From: Limnanthes douglasii subsp. nivea
Taxonomy: Eukaryota > Streptophyta > Magnoliopsida > Brassicales > Limnanthaceae
Direction: 5' to 3'
Assembly (NCBI GenBank): GCA_036936605.1
Contig: JAUPFV010000001.1
Coordinates: forward strand, 74,295,910 to 74,359,909
DNA length: 64,000 nt
The number at the start of each line of letters is the position of its first letter. The first letter of the stretch is position 1. The position numbers and the translations under genes are program-made. Positions 25,211 to 37,544 of the stretch are shown in pieces. The notes beneath the pieces are model-generated. The model made no database searches. It saw only the letters and a list, made by a program, of their open reading frames with translations, and was not told the DNA's origin.

Positions 25211-25306
25211 TATGATGGCGATGAGCAGAGAAGAACGCGGGACAAGCAATGAGTAACGAAACACGAGGGACGAGCGAAAAGGGACGAGACAAGATACACG
25301 AGATGA
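25211..25306 (+). repeat. Short degenerate heptamer (GAGACGA-type) array
   Basis: Purine-rich run with GGGACAAGC, GAGGGACGAGCGA, GGGACGAGACAAGATACACGA and similar, clearly the same sequence type as the arrays at 26547-26952 and 32519-35786. The copia fragment begins about 250 bp later. Confidence 0.6.
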
Positions 25307-25559
25307 ATATAGAAATCATTTGCCTCTTGATCATACCTTTTTACTGTGATTTTACCCACCATAATTGAAAATAAAAAATATTCAATCTATTTGTATTTTT
25401 AAAAATTATCTTTGTTGTTTTTTTATGTCTCTCTCTCTCAGTATTCTTGCACTATAAACCTTAGGTTATAAAATGGACCTAATTTACACTCAAACTTAAC
25501 AATCTCTCCATGTAGCTTATCAAATGGAAAATACACTCATTAGGTAATTACTTGAAACT

Positions 25560-26546
25560 CATCCGTTGAGCTTACTCCAAAGCTGCCTTGATCCACTTAG
25601 CTACATCAGTCCCTTCAAACTTGCTTTCGGGAAAAACCTTAGTCAACATGTCTGTTCTGTTCTTATTAGTGTGGATTTTATTTGGTTTAATTTATTTTGT
25701 TTTGATCAAATCTTGCAACCATTGACATCTCACATAAATATGCTTGTTGTGTGCGTAATACATTGGATTCTTACTTAAATCCTTAGCACTCTAATTATAA
25801 AAAATATCACATACTTTTCTTGCTTCAACCCCAACTCTTGAAGGAACTTCTTAAGACAAAATATCTCTATGTTTGCTTCCAATATTGCAATATATTCTAC
25901 CTCATTTGTTGAAAAGGCTACATATTTTTGTAGCTTGAATTTCCATGCAATAACTCCCCTTGAAAATGTAAACACATGATCTGAGGTAAACTTCCGGTTA
26001 TCAAGATCAACCAGTTATGTCAGCATCTGTATGTCCTTCAAGTATTGGTTTTCCAACACCATTACACAAACATAAAGTATAGGTGCCTCACAAGTATATG
26101 AATATCCACTTCACTACTTCCTAATGAAATTTACCTGAATTTAATAAATACCTACTCATTGAACCAACGACATATGCAATATCTAGTCCTGTACACAATA
26201 TAACATACATCAAAGAATCAACAACAAAAGAGTAAGAAAAAATTGACATACGTTATTTTTTTTCTTTATTATAAGACATGCTTTCTCCCTTAACTTAAAG
26301 TATGTAGCTGATGATGTATTAATTGGATTAACATTATTCATATTAAACTGTTATAATGCATGTCCAATATAGTTATCTAGTGATAGCCATAACTTTCCAT
26401 TTTATTTATCTTGAGTAATCTTCATGCCAAAGATTTCTTTTGCTGGATCCAAATCTCTCATGTCAAATGATTTGAATAAGTAATTTTTCAAACTGGTAGT
26501 CATTCCATAATTTTTCCCAACTATCAACATATCATCTACATATAAA
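25560..26546 (-). pseudogene. Ty1/copia pol fragment: RT C-terminal part and RNase H
   Basis: Minus strand. 26546-26402 encodes the RT active-site block (SLLYVDDMLIVGKN, FDMRDLDPAKEIFGMKI). 25975-25775 encodes RNase H (AWKFKLQKYVAFSTNEVEYIA, LKKFLQELGLKQ). 25620-25570 gives the copia C-terminal end (KVFPESKFEGTDVAKWIK). Several stops separate these pieces. The fragment begins abruptly one or two residues before YVDD, where the heptamer array starts; the upstream RT, integrase and gag are absent. Confidence 0.85.
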
Positions 26547-26952
26547 AGAGATGAGACATGATAGATGAGGGACACAAGAAAAGCGACGAGAGACAAGAGA
26601 CGCTAGATGAGAGACAATGGATGAGAGACGAGGGATGAGAGATACGAGACAAGAAACGAGATACGAGAGATGAAAAACGTGAAACGTGAGACACATAATG
26701 AGACACGATAACTAATTAATGAGATACACGAGATGAGATACGAGAGATAAGAAATGAGGGACAAGAGATGAGAGAAGAGAGACGAGAGACGAAAGATTAA
26801 AGACGATAGATAATAGACTTTAAACGAGCGATACAAGACGAGGGACTCGAGGTGAGAGATGATATACGAAAGATGTGAGATAATATACGAGAGATGCGAG
26901 ATTAGAGATAAAATCTGATAGATGAAAAAACGTAAAATGGGATATACGAGCA
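26547..26952 (+). repeat. Degenerate heptamer (GAGACGA-type) array, ~0.4 kb
   Basis: Continuous GAGATGA, GAGACGA, GAGACAA, GATACGA-like units on the plus strand. It abuts the copia RT fragment without spacer. Minus-strand open frame 26953-26603 is an artefact of the repeat (see the main array). Confidence 0.85.
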
Positions 26953-27309
26953 TTTTGTCAAGATTGGATATACGAGCGTAATCAAGATTGGGTCAAAGAT
27001 GTAAAAAAAAATATTTACTCCTATGATATGATAAATCAAAGATATTTATTCAAATCAGGAAAAATATAGTTTGTTATTAATAGATATTATATTCTTTCCT
27101 TATACAAAATATTTGTAACACTACATATGTGAGTTACTTCTATGAATAAAAAACGAATTACTTGCTATTATTTTTTACTTTCCCCTCTCTCTATCTTTAT
27201 AGGTGATTTTAGATATTGGATATACGTTTGGATATACTCAAGCAAATTTAACCACATTAGGTTTTAAAATAAAAAACCTTTATGGATAATCAAAATTTGA
27301 AAGATATAA

Positions 27310-27910
27310 AGGCTTAAATCAAGAACATAATCTCTCGACTATCGCGCTTGGTTTTTTCCCTCGACTAAAAAATCACCTGTCAGGGTCCCTCGACTATTCA
27401 AGATCTACAAATTTAGTCCTCGCACTTGGTGTTTTCCCTTGTTCAACCACGTGTTCTAATAGTTAAATGGTACGAGTCTCACAAATAGTCCATCAATTTT
27501 TAATTCCATTTTTACCCTTTAAATTTAATATTTTTGTTTTTTTGTTATTTATTTATTTATTTTTGTATTTATTCTTCTGTTTTAGTATCAATTTTTTTAA
27601 TATTTTACCCTTGATTTTTTACTTCTTTGCGATACTTTGTTATCAGAAAAATAAAAAAAAATAAAAAAGAAGAAAATACTAAAAAAATATTAAATTTAAA
27701 AGGTAAAAATGGAATTAAAAGTCGAAGGACTATTTGTGAGACTCGTACTATTTAACTATAGAGACATGTTGGTGAACCCGGAAAAAACCACACACGGGGA
27801 ATAAAGTTATAGATTTTGAATAGTCTTGGGACTATCACCGGCGATTTTTTTAATCGATGGACTAAATGAAAGAAAACACGGTAGTCGATGGACTATATTC
27901 TGATCTAAGC
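27310..27910. mobile_element. MITE-like element with ~200-bp terminal inverted repeats
   Basis: 27317-27535 and 27685-27905 are complementary over about 200 bp, with shared blocks such as TCACAAATAGTCC against GGACTATTTGTGA and CCATTTTTACC against GGTAAAAATGG. The centre is T-rich then A-rich. The ends read CTTAAATCAAGAACATAATC and, on the complement, CTTAGATCAGAATATAGTCC. No coding capacity. The transcript would fold into a long hairpin. No target duplication could be confirmed; a MULE-type origin is possible. Confidence 0.7.
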
Positions 27911-28105
27911 GAGCTATAAACCTTAAAGTTCATAAATTTAAGATCCGCAAGATCTAGTATAAAGAATAAGAAACAAATACTTACCAATATTCATGATCTT
28001 CATATTCTTCTTCTTCTCGTGCAACAAAAGACGTAGATATTGAGAAGACTATGAATAATCACATAGTTTGCAATTCATTTTGATGTTGTCCTTGAAGAAA
28101 ATAAG

Positions 28106-28109
<4 letters not shown>

Positions 28110-28196
<87 letters not shown>
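28110..28196. repeat. (AT)n microsatellite
   Basis: About 43 dinucleotides, interrupted only by a G at 28161. Confidence 0.95.
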
Positions 28197-28199
<3 letters not shown>

Positions 28200-31100
28200 T
28201 ATCTAAATTGGTTTTTCGGAATATAAATAAAAAAAGCATGACTGTAGGAACAAAAATAATCATCCGTGGAATGAACTTAGGGTTTAGGCTTCTATTTACA
28301 CATTAGAATACTTTAAATTAAATGAAAACCCATACATATTACTGTATGTTTTATTAATAACCCACTAATTCTCTTTTTCTTATATTTGCATGGAACCGTA
28401 AATTTATTGGGCTCTAAACGCCTAACAACCGAAGTGCCACATTAAGGGAATCTTCTTATAGATCCACATCAATCTTAGTGATATCTGCATTATAAATATC
28501 TATGGTTCTACTGATCTTATTATCTGCCGCTCCAGTAAACTATAAGTTGATTACATTGAACAATTATACTTCTATAATAACATGGTTGGATACTCTGAAT
28601 ATACGTGTGCTGAGACATTCCAATTCAATATAACTTTACAATCTCCAGATCATCTACAAAGTATACCCACCAAAATATGCAATATATAATGTTGTTGTTT
28701 TATTGATATCCCAAGCTTGCATTATCATTTCAGAAGATAACTAATGCATAACTATAATTTAATTTCTAACTACCACTTAAATGAAATTTTACTTTTGATA
28801 AAATACAACATGGAAGCAACACAAACGTGTAATCAGTAGGTGCCGCCTTCAAATTGGTCATATTATATTAAACTATAATTTCTTCATTTCAAGAAATAAA
28901 AGAAAAATTAACCATCGTCTTATTCAAATAAATGTACACATATAATCTGAAATAAGAATACGCTATGTAAACTGAACCAAATAAAAATAACATTCCCACT
29001 AAATCTAAATACCATATAGCTAAAGACTCCCACATGAATGATATTCTCCTGAAAGACATAGAATGTCAATATCTTAGTAGAGGAAGATGAAAACTGAGAA
29101 ATGAATCATCTCATGAGTATAATATCCAGATAGTGATAAGACAATAAAGACATTTATGTAGTTGTATAATATAGAGACGTTGACTATGTAACAAAGATTA
29201 ATACACATATTGATAATGACATATTAGAATTTAACCCATGTAACCACTTATGATTATATATATATATATATGGATAAGAGCATCCTAAAGATGTGATAAA
29301 TCTCTTACACATAAAAAACTTTCATTCTAGTTTATCTTCCTAAAAGCTCACATATCTTTATAGAAAATCTTTTGGTATTTGATTAAGTTTTGGGCCTTAT
29401 AAAATTATTTCTCCATGTGGGAATCCTACTCCTTATTCAAAAATAATAAAATGTTTCATTATAGAGAGAATAAATTTGGTTCGTAAAATACAATAGGAGA
29501 AATTGGTGCAAGAAAATGGTTTCAAGACTTTCTTTCGTCAATTTTTCTCAAAGCGAGCTCCACGAACAAGGTTTAACATAAAAAAAAAGATTCAATGGAG
29601 AAATAGGGAAGTCTCATGAAAATATATTTACGATATGGAAAGCATACAATAAATCAAGCAATGTTTCTTACAATTCAAAGGTTTGACCACAAACTAATTC
29701 ATCGACGAACTTCGTAAAATCAGTTTTCAAAGGCGATGATAGGGAAATTCACTTGTCATTAAATTCAAATTAAATGAGAGGTACGATTCGAGGATGTTTA
29801 CAAATGATTTGAACTTTCTCAAGAATTAGATAATCATTCCATCAGAAATTAAAGTAATAACGTAATCGATTTTCTATAAAGCATGAAATCAATTTTCAAG
29901 ATTCCAGAAATAAGTTTCAATTTTCATGAAATCTAAATTGATTCATGATTACTGATTTTCCACTTTAGATTTATTAAATTAGTTAATTCTTTATTAAACA
30001 AATATTAGTTTAAATTCAAAATTGACTAAATCTAAATTGATTTTGTAAACTTTAATTGATTATTTATACATTTAAAATTAGTTAAAGTTTTAATTAAGAT
30101 AATTAATCAAAAGATAATTTTTTTTTGATGAATCAATTCTCGCAAAGCAAGGCTAAAAAGTAAGATTAAAGAAATACCTTTTGCTTAGGAATTTTATTGG
30201 CCGATTGGGGATTTTTAATTGCGCTTGCGTACTAATAGTTGTGTCTTTGTTTGGTTGTTGAATTTTTGGATCATCTATGTTGTTCAATATTCATGTATTT
30301 TCTTCTTAGATCTTACGCTGATTAATATTTACAAAATTAAAGTGGTTTAATATTTTGATTATTCTATTGATACGATCTTGATTATACTAAACGATGTTTA
30401 CTAGTGATTATTTGAATTTTTTTTATATGATTTGTAATTACAATTCCGTTCTTGATTATCTACTATAGTTACCTTATTGTGTGCAAAATATTGATTTACA
30501 TGCTTTATTTACATTTTTAACTCACCATAGTCTTTAATGTGATTATCTTTTACATGTGTAAAAAGGGACCAAATATTACTTGATGATGATGGTCGAATTT
30601 GTTGTAACTAAATTTGTTATTTAAGTTTATCGTAATTGAATATATATTAGTGTGTTTATTTTTAACAATCCCCTACATGCTGCTTCGGCTCGTCTTTGAT
30701 ATACATCTTCATGAAATATTTGGGCTTTATATTGATTTTTCATATAAGATTTTATGTTGTTATAAGCAACTCAATTGTTACTTTATAAAGAGATTCAGGT
30801 GATTGTTGATTTTGCTTGAAATGAAATTTTTGCAAGAAAGATGTGAATAAATGCAACAAATTTTCTTTATTTTGAAATGACAAATGAGCAAGACCGATAA
30901 AGAAATAAGAAGTAAGAGGACAAATATAACATTGTTCGTGTGACAAATTATATACCTATAGGTTTTTATAACTGTACTTGATAATATGTAGTTATACCAA
31001 TTGAGGAACTAGCAAAACATATTGTTATAAAAGTTTGATAATATTCTGCTTTACTAGTTGGAAGATTGCTTTACAAATAAAAATATTATATTTTCTTACA

Positions 31101-31300
31101 ACTTTCGTAAACTTTATCATCTTAGATATGTAGTTGTTCATTTGCTACTTTGACAAATAATACCAGCTACTATATGCAATTGAATATTGCTTTGGCTTTT
31201 GCTAAATTTCCCCACAAAAACTATAACCAACCCATAAAATGTGGGAATCTTTTTAATTTTTAGTTTTCTACTATTTTGTCTTTTGACTTAAGTAGATCCT
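28197..31300. other. AT-rich intergenic DNA, no gene recognised
   Basis: Short open frames only, none with recognisable domains. A short (TA)n run lies at 29254-29271. About 40 bp at 29353-29395 (GAAAATCTTTTGGTATTTGA and onward) recurs at 43800-43840, suggesting a shared repeat end, but neither copy extends far. Confidence 0.5.
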
Positions 31301-31304
31301 GTCA

Positions 31305-31384
31305 CCCGTCGGGGCAGACCTTCTCACCCAACACATAAGTATTTTTAACCTTCCCCACCGGGTGAGAAGGTCCGCCCCAACGGG
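31305..31384. repeat. GC-rich foldback: 25-bp inverted repeats, 30-bp loop
   Basis: Arms at 31305-31329 and 31360-31384 are complementary at 23 of 25 positions. Their core is GGGTGAGAAGGT with GGGGCGGAC. It stands out from AT-rich surroundings and may be a tiny foldback element or the remnant of a MITE; as RNA it would make a strong stem-loop. Confidence 0.8.
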
Positions 31385-31399
31385 AATAAGAGGACATTT

Positions 31400-32518
31400 T
31401 TGGTAAGCTATTAAATATGACAAAAAATGGGGCTGGTTATTTTTTTATACCTAATTTAGCCAATGATTTATTATCATTGTTTATAATGGTAATATGCATT
31501 GTCAATTCAAGCAGTGAAAACACTTGTTAATTTATACAATAAAGCAAAAGTTGTCTATTAATTTTAACAAACCCAAGGCTCGTAAGATCAATAAAAATAT
31601 AAGTTATCGATATTTGTCAATAACATAATTTTTTTTGAGGTTCGTCAACAGCATAAAAAACAAGAAAAGAAGAAAATTTGGAGGTTCGTCAACACCATAA
31701 AAAATAGAGGTTCGTCAAAAACTCAAAAAAAATGAAGGTTTATAAAATTAAACGAATAAAAAATACAAGATGTTGGAGGCTGGATTTTGGGGAATAACGT
31801 TGTGACCACCATAACAGGTATGACTGGTGAAAATAATACCATCGTCAACATTATTAATACTCCCCATCAATATAAAATAAAGATAAAAACAGAATGATGA
31901 CCAATGGAATCGAACACACTCCATCTTGTTTTAATTGTAGAGTAGACCCCATCAAAATTAATAATGTTGAAATAAAAAAAAATGACGAACTCTAATAAAT
32001 TATGTTAAGGGCAAGCTGTCTACTCCATTTTGGTTTAATGTTAGATTGTTATCTCATCAAGATAAATAGTGTTATGAAAAAGATAAGGAAACTAAACAAC
32101 CCTCACAATATAGTTTTGATATAGTTAATTCCAACCATAATGATTATAATTTTATTGTAATTAACAAAATCAAAGCAACCTTTCATCGACAAAGTGAATA
32201 TCTAGTAAATATTTGTTAAGGGATATTTCAAAAATAATATTTGGTCTTTGTGAATGGTTTATAACTTAAACTTTAAAAACTTAAACTACAAAAGGAGGTA
32301 TATTTTATAACATAGTTAATCATCATAAGACATATCAGTGAACATGCATACATTTAAGAAGAATTTATCATTTTGCATACATTTAAGGGCTTTGATTTCT
32401 TTTGGCATACATATAACATAAATTATATATGACAAAGTTCATCATCAACAAAAATGAGACCGTGCAATAAGCCCTGAAAAATGAAAGTTGTGAAACCATT
32501 GGTTCAATTAACAAGAAT
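31400..32518. other. AT-rich intergenic DNA with minor repeats
   Basis: GAGGTTCGTCAA occurs three times at 31638-31715. TCAACATTATTAAT near 31847 is inverted as ATTAATAATGTTGA near 31957. No coding sequence is recognised. Confidence 0.5.
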
Positions 32519-35500
32519 TAAGAGACGAGAGATGATAGACGAGATACATGAGATGGGAGATGAAAGATGCGTGGCGAGCGACAATAGACGGAGGACGAGA
32601 GGTGTAGTACAAGAGATGGGAGATGTGCGACGAGAGAAGAGAGACGAACGACGAGAGAAGATAGAAGATAGCCAAGATACAAGATACAAGATAAAATGAA
32701 CGAGATAAGCAAGATGATATACATAGGAGGAGAGATGGCAAATGAAATATGAGGGATGAGAGACGAGAGACGAGGGGCAAAAAAATAGAGATGTGGGACA
32801 AGAGAAGATATACGAGAGACGAGAGATGGTATATAATGAATGTTAGACGAGCAATGAACGATGAAAGATAAAGATTAAGAGACAAACAACGGACAATAAG
32901 AAACAAAATAAGATAAAAGAGAGATGTAAAATGCGAGAAAATGAAAATATGACCAGTGTCGAACGATGTTAGACGCCGAACGTGAGACAAGATCTGAAAT
33001 ACGAGAGCCGAGAGCAGAGAGCTAATAGACGAGATATGAGATATACAAGACGAGACAATATAAGAGGAACGATTGACTCAGGATGAATGAAAATAAATAA
33101 ACGATGAGAGACGATATGTGTGGGTCAAGATATGAGAGACGATAGACTAGATATTTAAGACGAGAGATACGAGATGCAAGACAAGATACGTGAGATGTGG
33201 AACGCAAGCAAATAATCGATAGACTACAGATTCAGGACAAGAGACACGAGATGCAAGACAAGGAACGTGAGATGCAGAACACAAGACAATAGAAAATATA
33301 CGATATACGAGAGATGGCAGACGTGATGTACAAGACGATAGATAAGAGATGGAAGACGAGAGACGAGAGAAAATACAAGAGTGAGGAAAGAAGAGAGATA
33401 AGAGACGAGAGAATATAAACGAGAGACCAGAGACAAGAGACAAGAGACGAAAGATATTAGACAAGATGCATGAGACGAGAGACGTAGGACAAGGGATGCG
33501 AGACATATGCCAAGGAATGAGAGACCAAATAGAAGAAACACATGGTAATAGTTGATGGACGAGGGACGAGAGATGATGGATGAGATATGAGAGACGAGAG
33601 ACAAAAAGAAAGAGATAAGAGATAAGAGACGAGATACAAAAGACAAGAGACAAGAGATGTAGAACGAGAGACGCATGGCAAGAGATGCATGACACAAATG
33701 ATAAATGGAGGATGAATGACAAGAGATGAGAGACGGAGTAAGAGATAATAGATGATGGATGATGAACGAGAGACAAAGGACGAGATACACAAGACACATA
33801 CCGAGAGATTAAAGATAAGAGATGAGAGACGGGAGACGAAAAACGAGAGAAGATAAACACTAGACGTTAGATGGGGGCCGCATGATGAGTGACAAGCGAT
33901 GTGAGACGAGAGACAGAGGTGATAGATGACATAAGAGATGTGAAAGATGAGAGAATAGGGATACTGGACGAGTAACGAGAAACATGAGACGAGAGATCTG
34001 AGATGTGAGAGACAAAAAATGTGAGAGATGAGATATGATAAATGAGAGACACGAGATAAAAGATATAAATGAAGAAAAACAATCGACTATAGACGAGATA
34101 TTAGACACGAGAGACAAGAGACGAGAGATGAGAGACAAGAGATGTGAGACAAGAGACAAGATACGAGAGCCAAAAGATGAGATACGAGAGAAGATAGACA
34201 AAAGACGAGAGACAAGAGACAAAATATGAGAGATGAGAGACGAGAGTCAAGAAAGGAAAGCCGAGACAAGATATAAGATAAAATAAACGAGAAAAGAGAG
34301 ATGCAAGACGAAAGACACAGGATGGAAGACAAGATACAAAATATGAGAGACGTATAACGAGAGACGAAAGATGAAATATATACGAAGAGAGACGAGATAA
34401 ATACGACGAGAGATGATAGATATAAGAGGAAAGACACATGACAAGAGACTCTGAACTAAAGATAATAGATGAGAGATGAAGGAAAAGAGATGAGAGACGT
34501 ACGAAGAGAGAAGATACACGAGGGATGATGAATTAATGACGAGATGTGGGACCAGGAATTCATCACGCGGGATAAGAGACGAGATATAAATGATGAAATA
34601 CGAGAAACGAGAGATGATATACGAGAGAAAAAAGATGAGAGACGATAGACGAGAGATAATATACGAGATATACAAGACAAGAGAAAAAAGATGCAAGACT
34701 CCAAACGAGGGATGCATGATGAGTGACGAACAACGTGATACGAGAGATGAAATACGAGAGATAAAAGACGTGAGAAGAGAGATAAAAGATGATAGATACA
34801 AGATGCAGCACGAGAAATAATATATGAGGTATGAGAGACACAATACATGAGATGTGAGACTCAAAACGAGAGACGTGATACATGAGATGAAAGATGAAAT
34901 ATGAAAATTGAGAGATGATAGATGCAAGATGAGAGGCGAGAGATGAGAGACGAAAGAAGAGAGACGAGATGAGAGATGTGAGATGAAAGACAAGAGATGA
35001 AAAATGGCAAATATAAGATGAGAGACACATAACAAGAGACGCTGTATCAAAGATGATAGACGAGAGATGAGATATGAAAGATGTAGGACGAGAGATGATA
35101 AAATATGGATGATGAACCAAAGAGAATGGATGTGAGATGCGGTACGAGAGACGCATAACGCATGAAGAGAGACAAAAAATGAGAGATGAGAGACAAGAGA
35201 CGAGATACGTGATACATGAGATAATAGAAGAAATATGCCAGATGCCAGATGAAAGATGCAGGATAAGTAATAAATGACGTTAGACGAGAGATGAGAGCTG
35301 AAATAAGAGAGACAAGAGATGAGAGATGAGAGATGCATGATAAGTGATAAGAGACGCGAGATAAGAGACAAGAGACGAGAGACAAAAGATGTGAGACATG
35401 AGATAAAAGGCGCAGAACGAGAGACGATATATGGTGGTGAGAGACGCAAAATATCAGACATGAGACATGTGATACACGACGAGATATGAGAGCTAATATA

Positions 35501-35786
35501 CGAGATACACGAGACAAGATACTAAAGATAATAGTGAAGAGATAGGATATATAAGATGAGAGATGAGAGAAAGTAGATGATAGACGGGAGAAGAGAGACG
35601 ATAGATGAGAACGAGAGATGAAAAATGATATTTGAGAGATTGGATATGAGAGGCGCAAAACAAGAGACACGAGACACGAGACGGGATATGAGAGACGATA
35701 GAAAATAAAGACGAGATGGATGACGGGAGATGAAAGATGAGAGACGAGAGATAAAAGAAGAAAGATGAAAACGGAAAACGAGATAA
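32519..35786 (+). repeat. 3.3-kb purine-rich heptamer satellite array (GAGAYRA)n
   Basis: The plus strand is a near-continuous run of 7-bp units: GAGACGA, GAGATGA and GAGACAA are the commonest, with GATACGA, GAGAAGA, TAGACGA and others. The strand is almost all purines plus the C/T at unit position 5. Period slips occur, and some longer blocks are duplicated, e.g. 33160-33210 resembles 33238-33285 (CACGAGATGCAAGACAAG-type). All long open frames here, up to 404 codons on the minus strand (34247-35461), follow from the stop-free 7-bp period and are not genes. It ends next to an (AT)n run. Confidence 0.95.
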
Positions 35787-35791
35787 TGTTC

Positions 35792-35794
<3 letters not shown>

Positions 35795-35844
<50 letters not shown>
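35795..35844. repeat. (AT)n microsatellite at the end of the heptamer array
   Basis: Twenty-five AT dinucleotides directly following the purine array. Confidence 0.95.
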
Positions 35845-35847
<3 letters not shown>

Positions 35848-35849
35848 CA

Positions 35850-37293
35850 CTAGTTTTACATTTCATATTTCATTTTACATTGGTTTCACATTTTGTTTTT
35901 TGTTTTTATATTTTGCATTTTGTAGTTAGGAAAAAAGTAAAATCAATATAACAACAAATTATAGTGATGAGTTTATCATTTCCTTTGACCAGTATACTAT
36001 AAATATAATATTGGATAGATTAATCAATTTCAATAGGATAACATTAACTTTATCTCTTCGATACAATGTATATAATGATTTTTTTTTCATTGATCTCACA
36101 TTTTGTATTTCATTTTACCATGGTTTTGCATTTTGTATTTTTGTATTTTATATTTTTCATTTTTCATTTGGGCGAAAAATAATTTGTGAATGTTTTCAAA
36201 AAGATATGTAAATAGTAATATTGAATTTCTGTTATGAAAATTGACAATAATTGCATGGAAATCAACTTTGAGTATGGAGTTTTGTTTATAAAGCTACAAC
36301 CCAAGAACATGAAACTAAACATTCAGGGTTGTATAGGGTACAATGTTTTTTATTTATGAACTAAATTTTTCATTTGATTCAGGTTTAAACTATACTCGAA
36401 ATGTGGAATAGATATACATTTTTAAGGACCAAAATAAAATGAAAGTTCATTTAAATTGGGACAAAAATAAAATAATAGTGCATATAAACCGGGACGAAAC
36501 TGTTATTCGATAAATTTGGTTATTCCATACGTTTAGTTAAAAAACCAAGAGCACGGATAACCATTTCATGCACCTTGGAACTATGAAGAGATTACCAAAT
36601 TTTACGATGTTCTTTCTTTGGCTCATGCATTTTAAAGTCTGGATCAAGCTCGACAGTGCCTTTGGCGATCTGAATTTTGATTTGAGAGTTGATAAATTTC
36701 TCTTCCATAATGAACTCATCTGAGAAGCCATTGAGATACTGTTGGATTCGGTCAAGAAAAAGTTAGTAAATCTACCAACTTAATAGGGTTTAGAGATGTC
36801 ACAAAAAAGAATAATTAAGCCTACTGCCTTAAACAAACAACCAATTAGACTAAAAAATAGATTTCAAATAATTAAATATTAATGTAAAAGGACTTTGATC
36901 TTGTAAATTGACTTTAATTATATTCATAACATAAATCGAACTAAAACAAAGATAAAACAATCGTAACATTGATAAAGTAATAATAACAGATTTCACATTT
37001 ACCATATATGACTCGTCTCTTTAGCTATTTTATTATACATAGTTGCTATACCAAATGTTTCTAGCATTCATAAACCACCTTCAGAATTTCCTAAATAAAA
37101 ATCTAACAATAACGCTGAGAATGAAGAAATCAACCTATTTAAAAATCCAACATATAATAAAAAAAAATACCAAATGTGTAACATAACATTAAATAGCAGA
37201 AGAGAACCTACATGTAGTACAATTTTGTATCATCTAATAAAATTAATAACTTACCATTAGAAGATCCAAACTCTTAAAACTTATTGAAAAAAA
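35850..37293. other. Intergenic DNA; one unassigned exon-like frame
   Basis: Mostly AT-rich. On the minus strand about 36750-36590 an open stretch reads RIQQYLNGFSDEFIMEEK and IQIAKGTVELDPDF before a stop. It looks more protein-like than its surroundings, but I do not recognise it and no supporting splice structure is convincing. Confidence 0.35.
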
Positions 37294-37309
37294 ATTCGTT
37301 ATATCGTTT

Positions 37310-37528
37310 TTTTTTTTTCGGAGGGAACCCGCAGCCGCTACTCAGAGTGCAATGAGTGCGCACAGGGTAAACCCTCAGTCTGACGCGATAGCCTGCAAAC
37401 CAACGCCAGAAGGTAAACCACACAAGGTGACAGGCTCAGCCGAGAAAGCGTATGTAGAGGGACTCGAACTCGTGACCTTTTGGTCATAAGAATGCCATAC
37501 TCAACCAACTCGGCTACCCCTTAGGGGT
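37310..37528 (-). mobile_element. tRNA-derived SINE, copy 1
   Basis: Minus-strand element with a tRNA-like head: A box TAGCCGAGTTGG at 37516-37505 and B box GAGTTCGAGTCCC at 37471-37459. A unique body and a 3' tail ending GGGTTCCCTCCG plus poly(A) (poly(T) at 37310-37318) follow. Flanked by a perfect 16-bp target duplication AAATTCGTTATATCGT (37294-37309 and 37529-37544). The head carries the RNA polymerase III internal promoter; such elements move with LINE machinery. Confidence 0.93.
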
Positions 37529-37544
37529 AAATTCGTTATATCGT

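Noticed and set aside
28075..28263. Minus-strand frame rich in IYIYIY
   Set aside because: It is the translation of an (AT)n microsatellite.
32508..35866. Many long open frames on both strands (up to 404 codons) in the heptamer region
   Set aside because: They follow from the stop-free 7-bp period, overlap in several frames, and encode only degenerate SSLVSRL or ETRDERR heptapeptides.
37310..37528. Functional tRNA gene in the SINE head
   Set aside because: The A and B boxes are tRNA-like but the acceptor stem and cloverleaf are not complete, and the sequence continues into a SINE body with poly(A) and target duplications.
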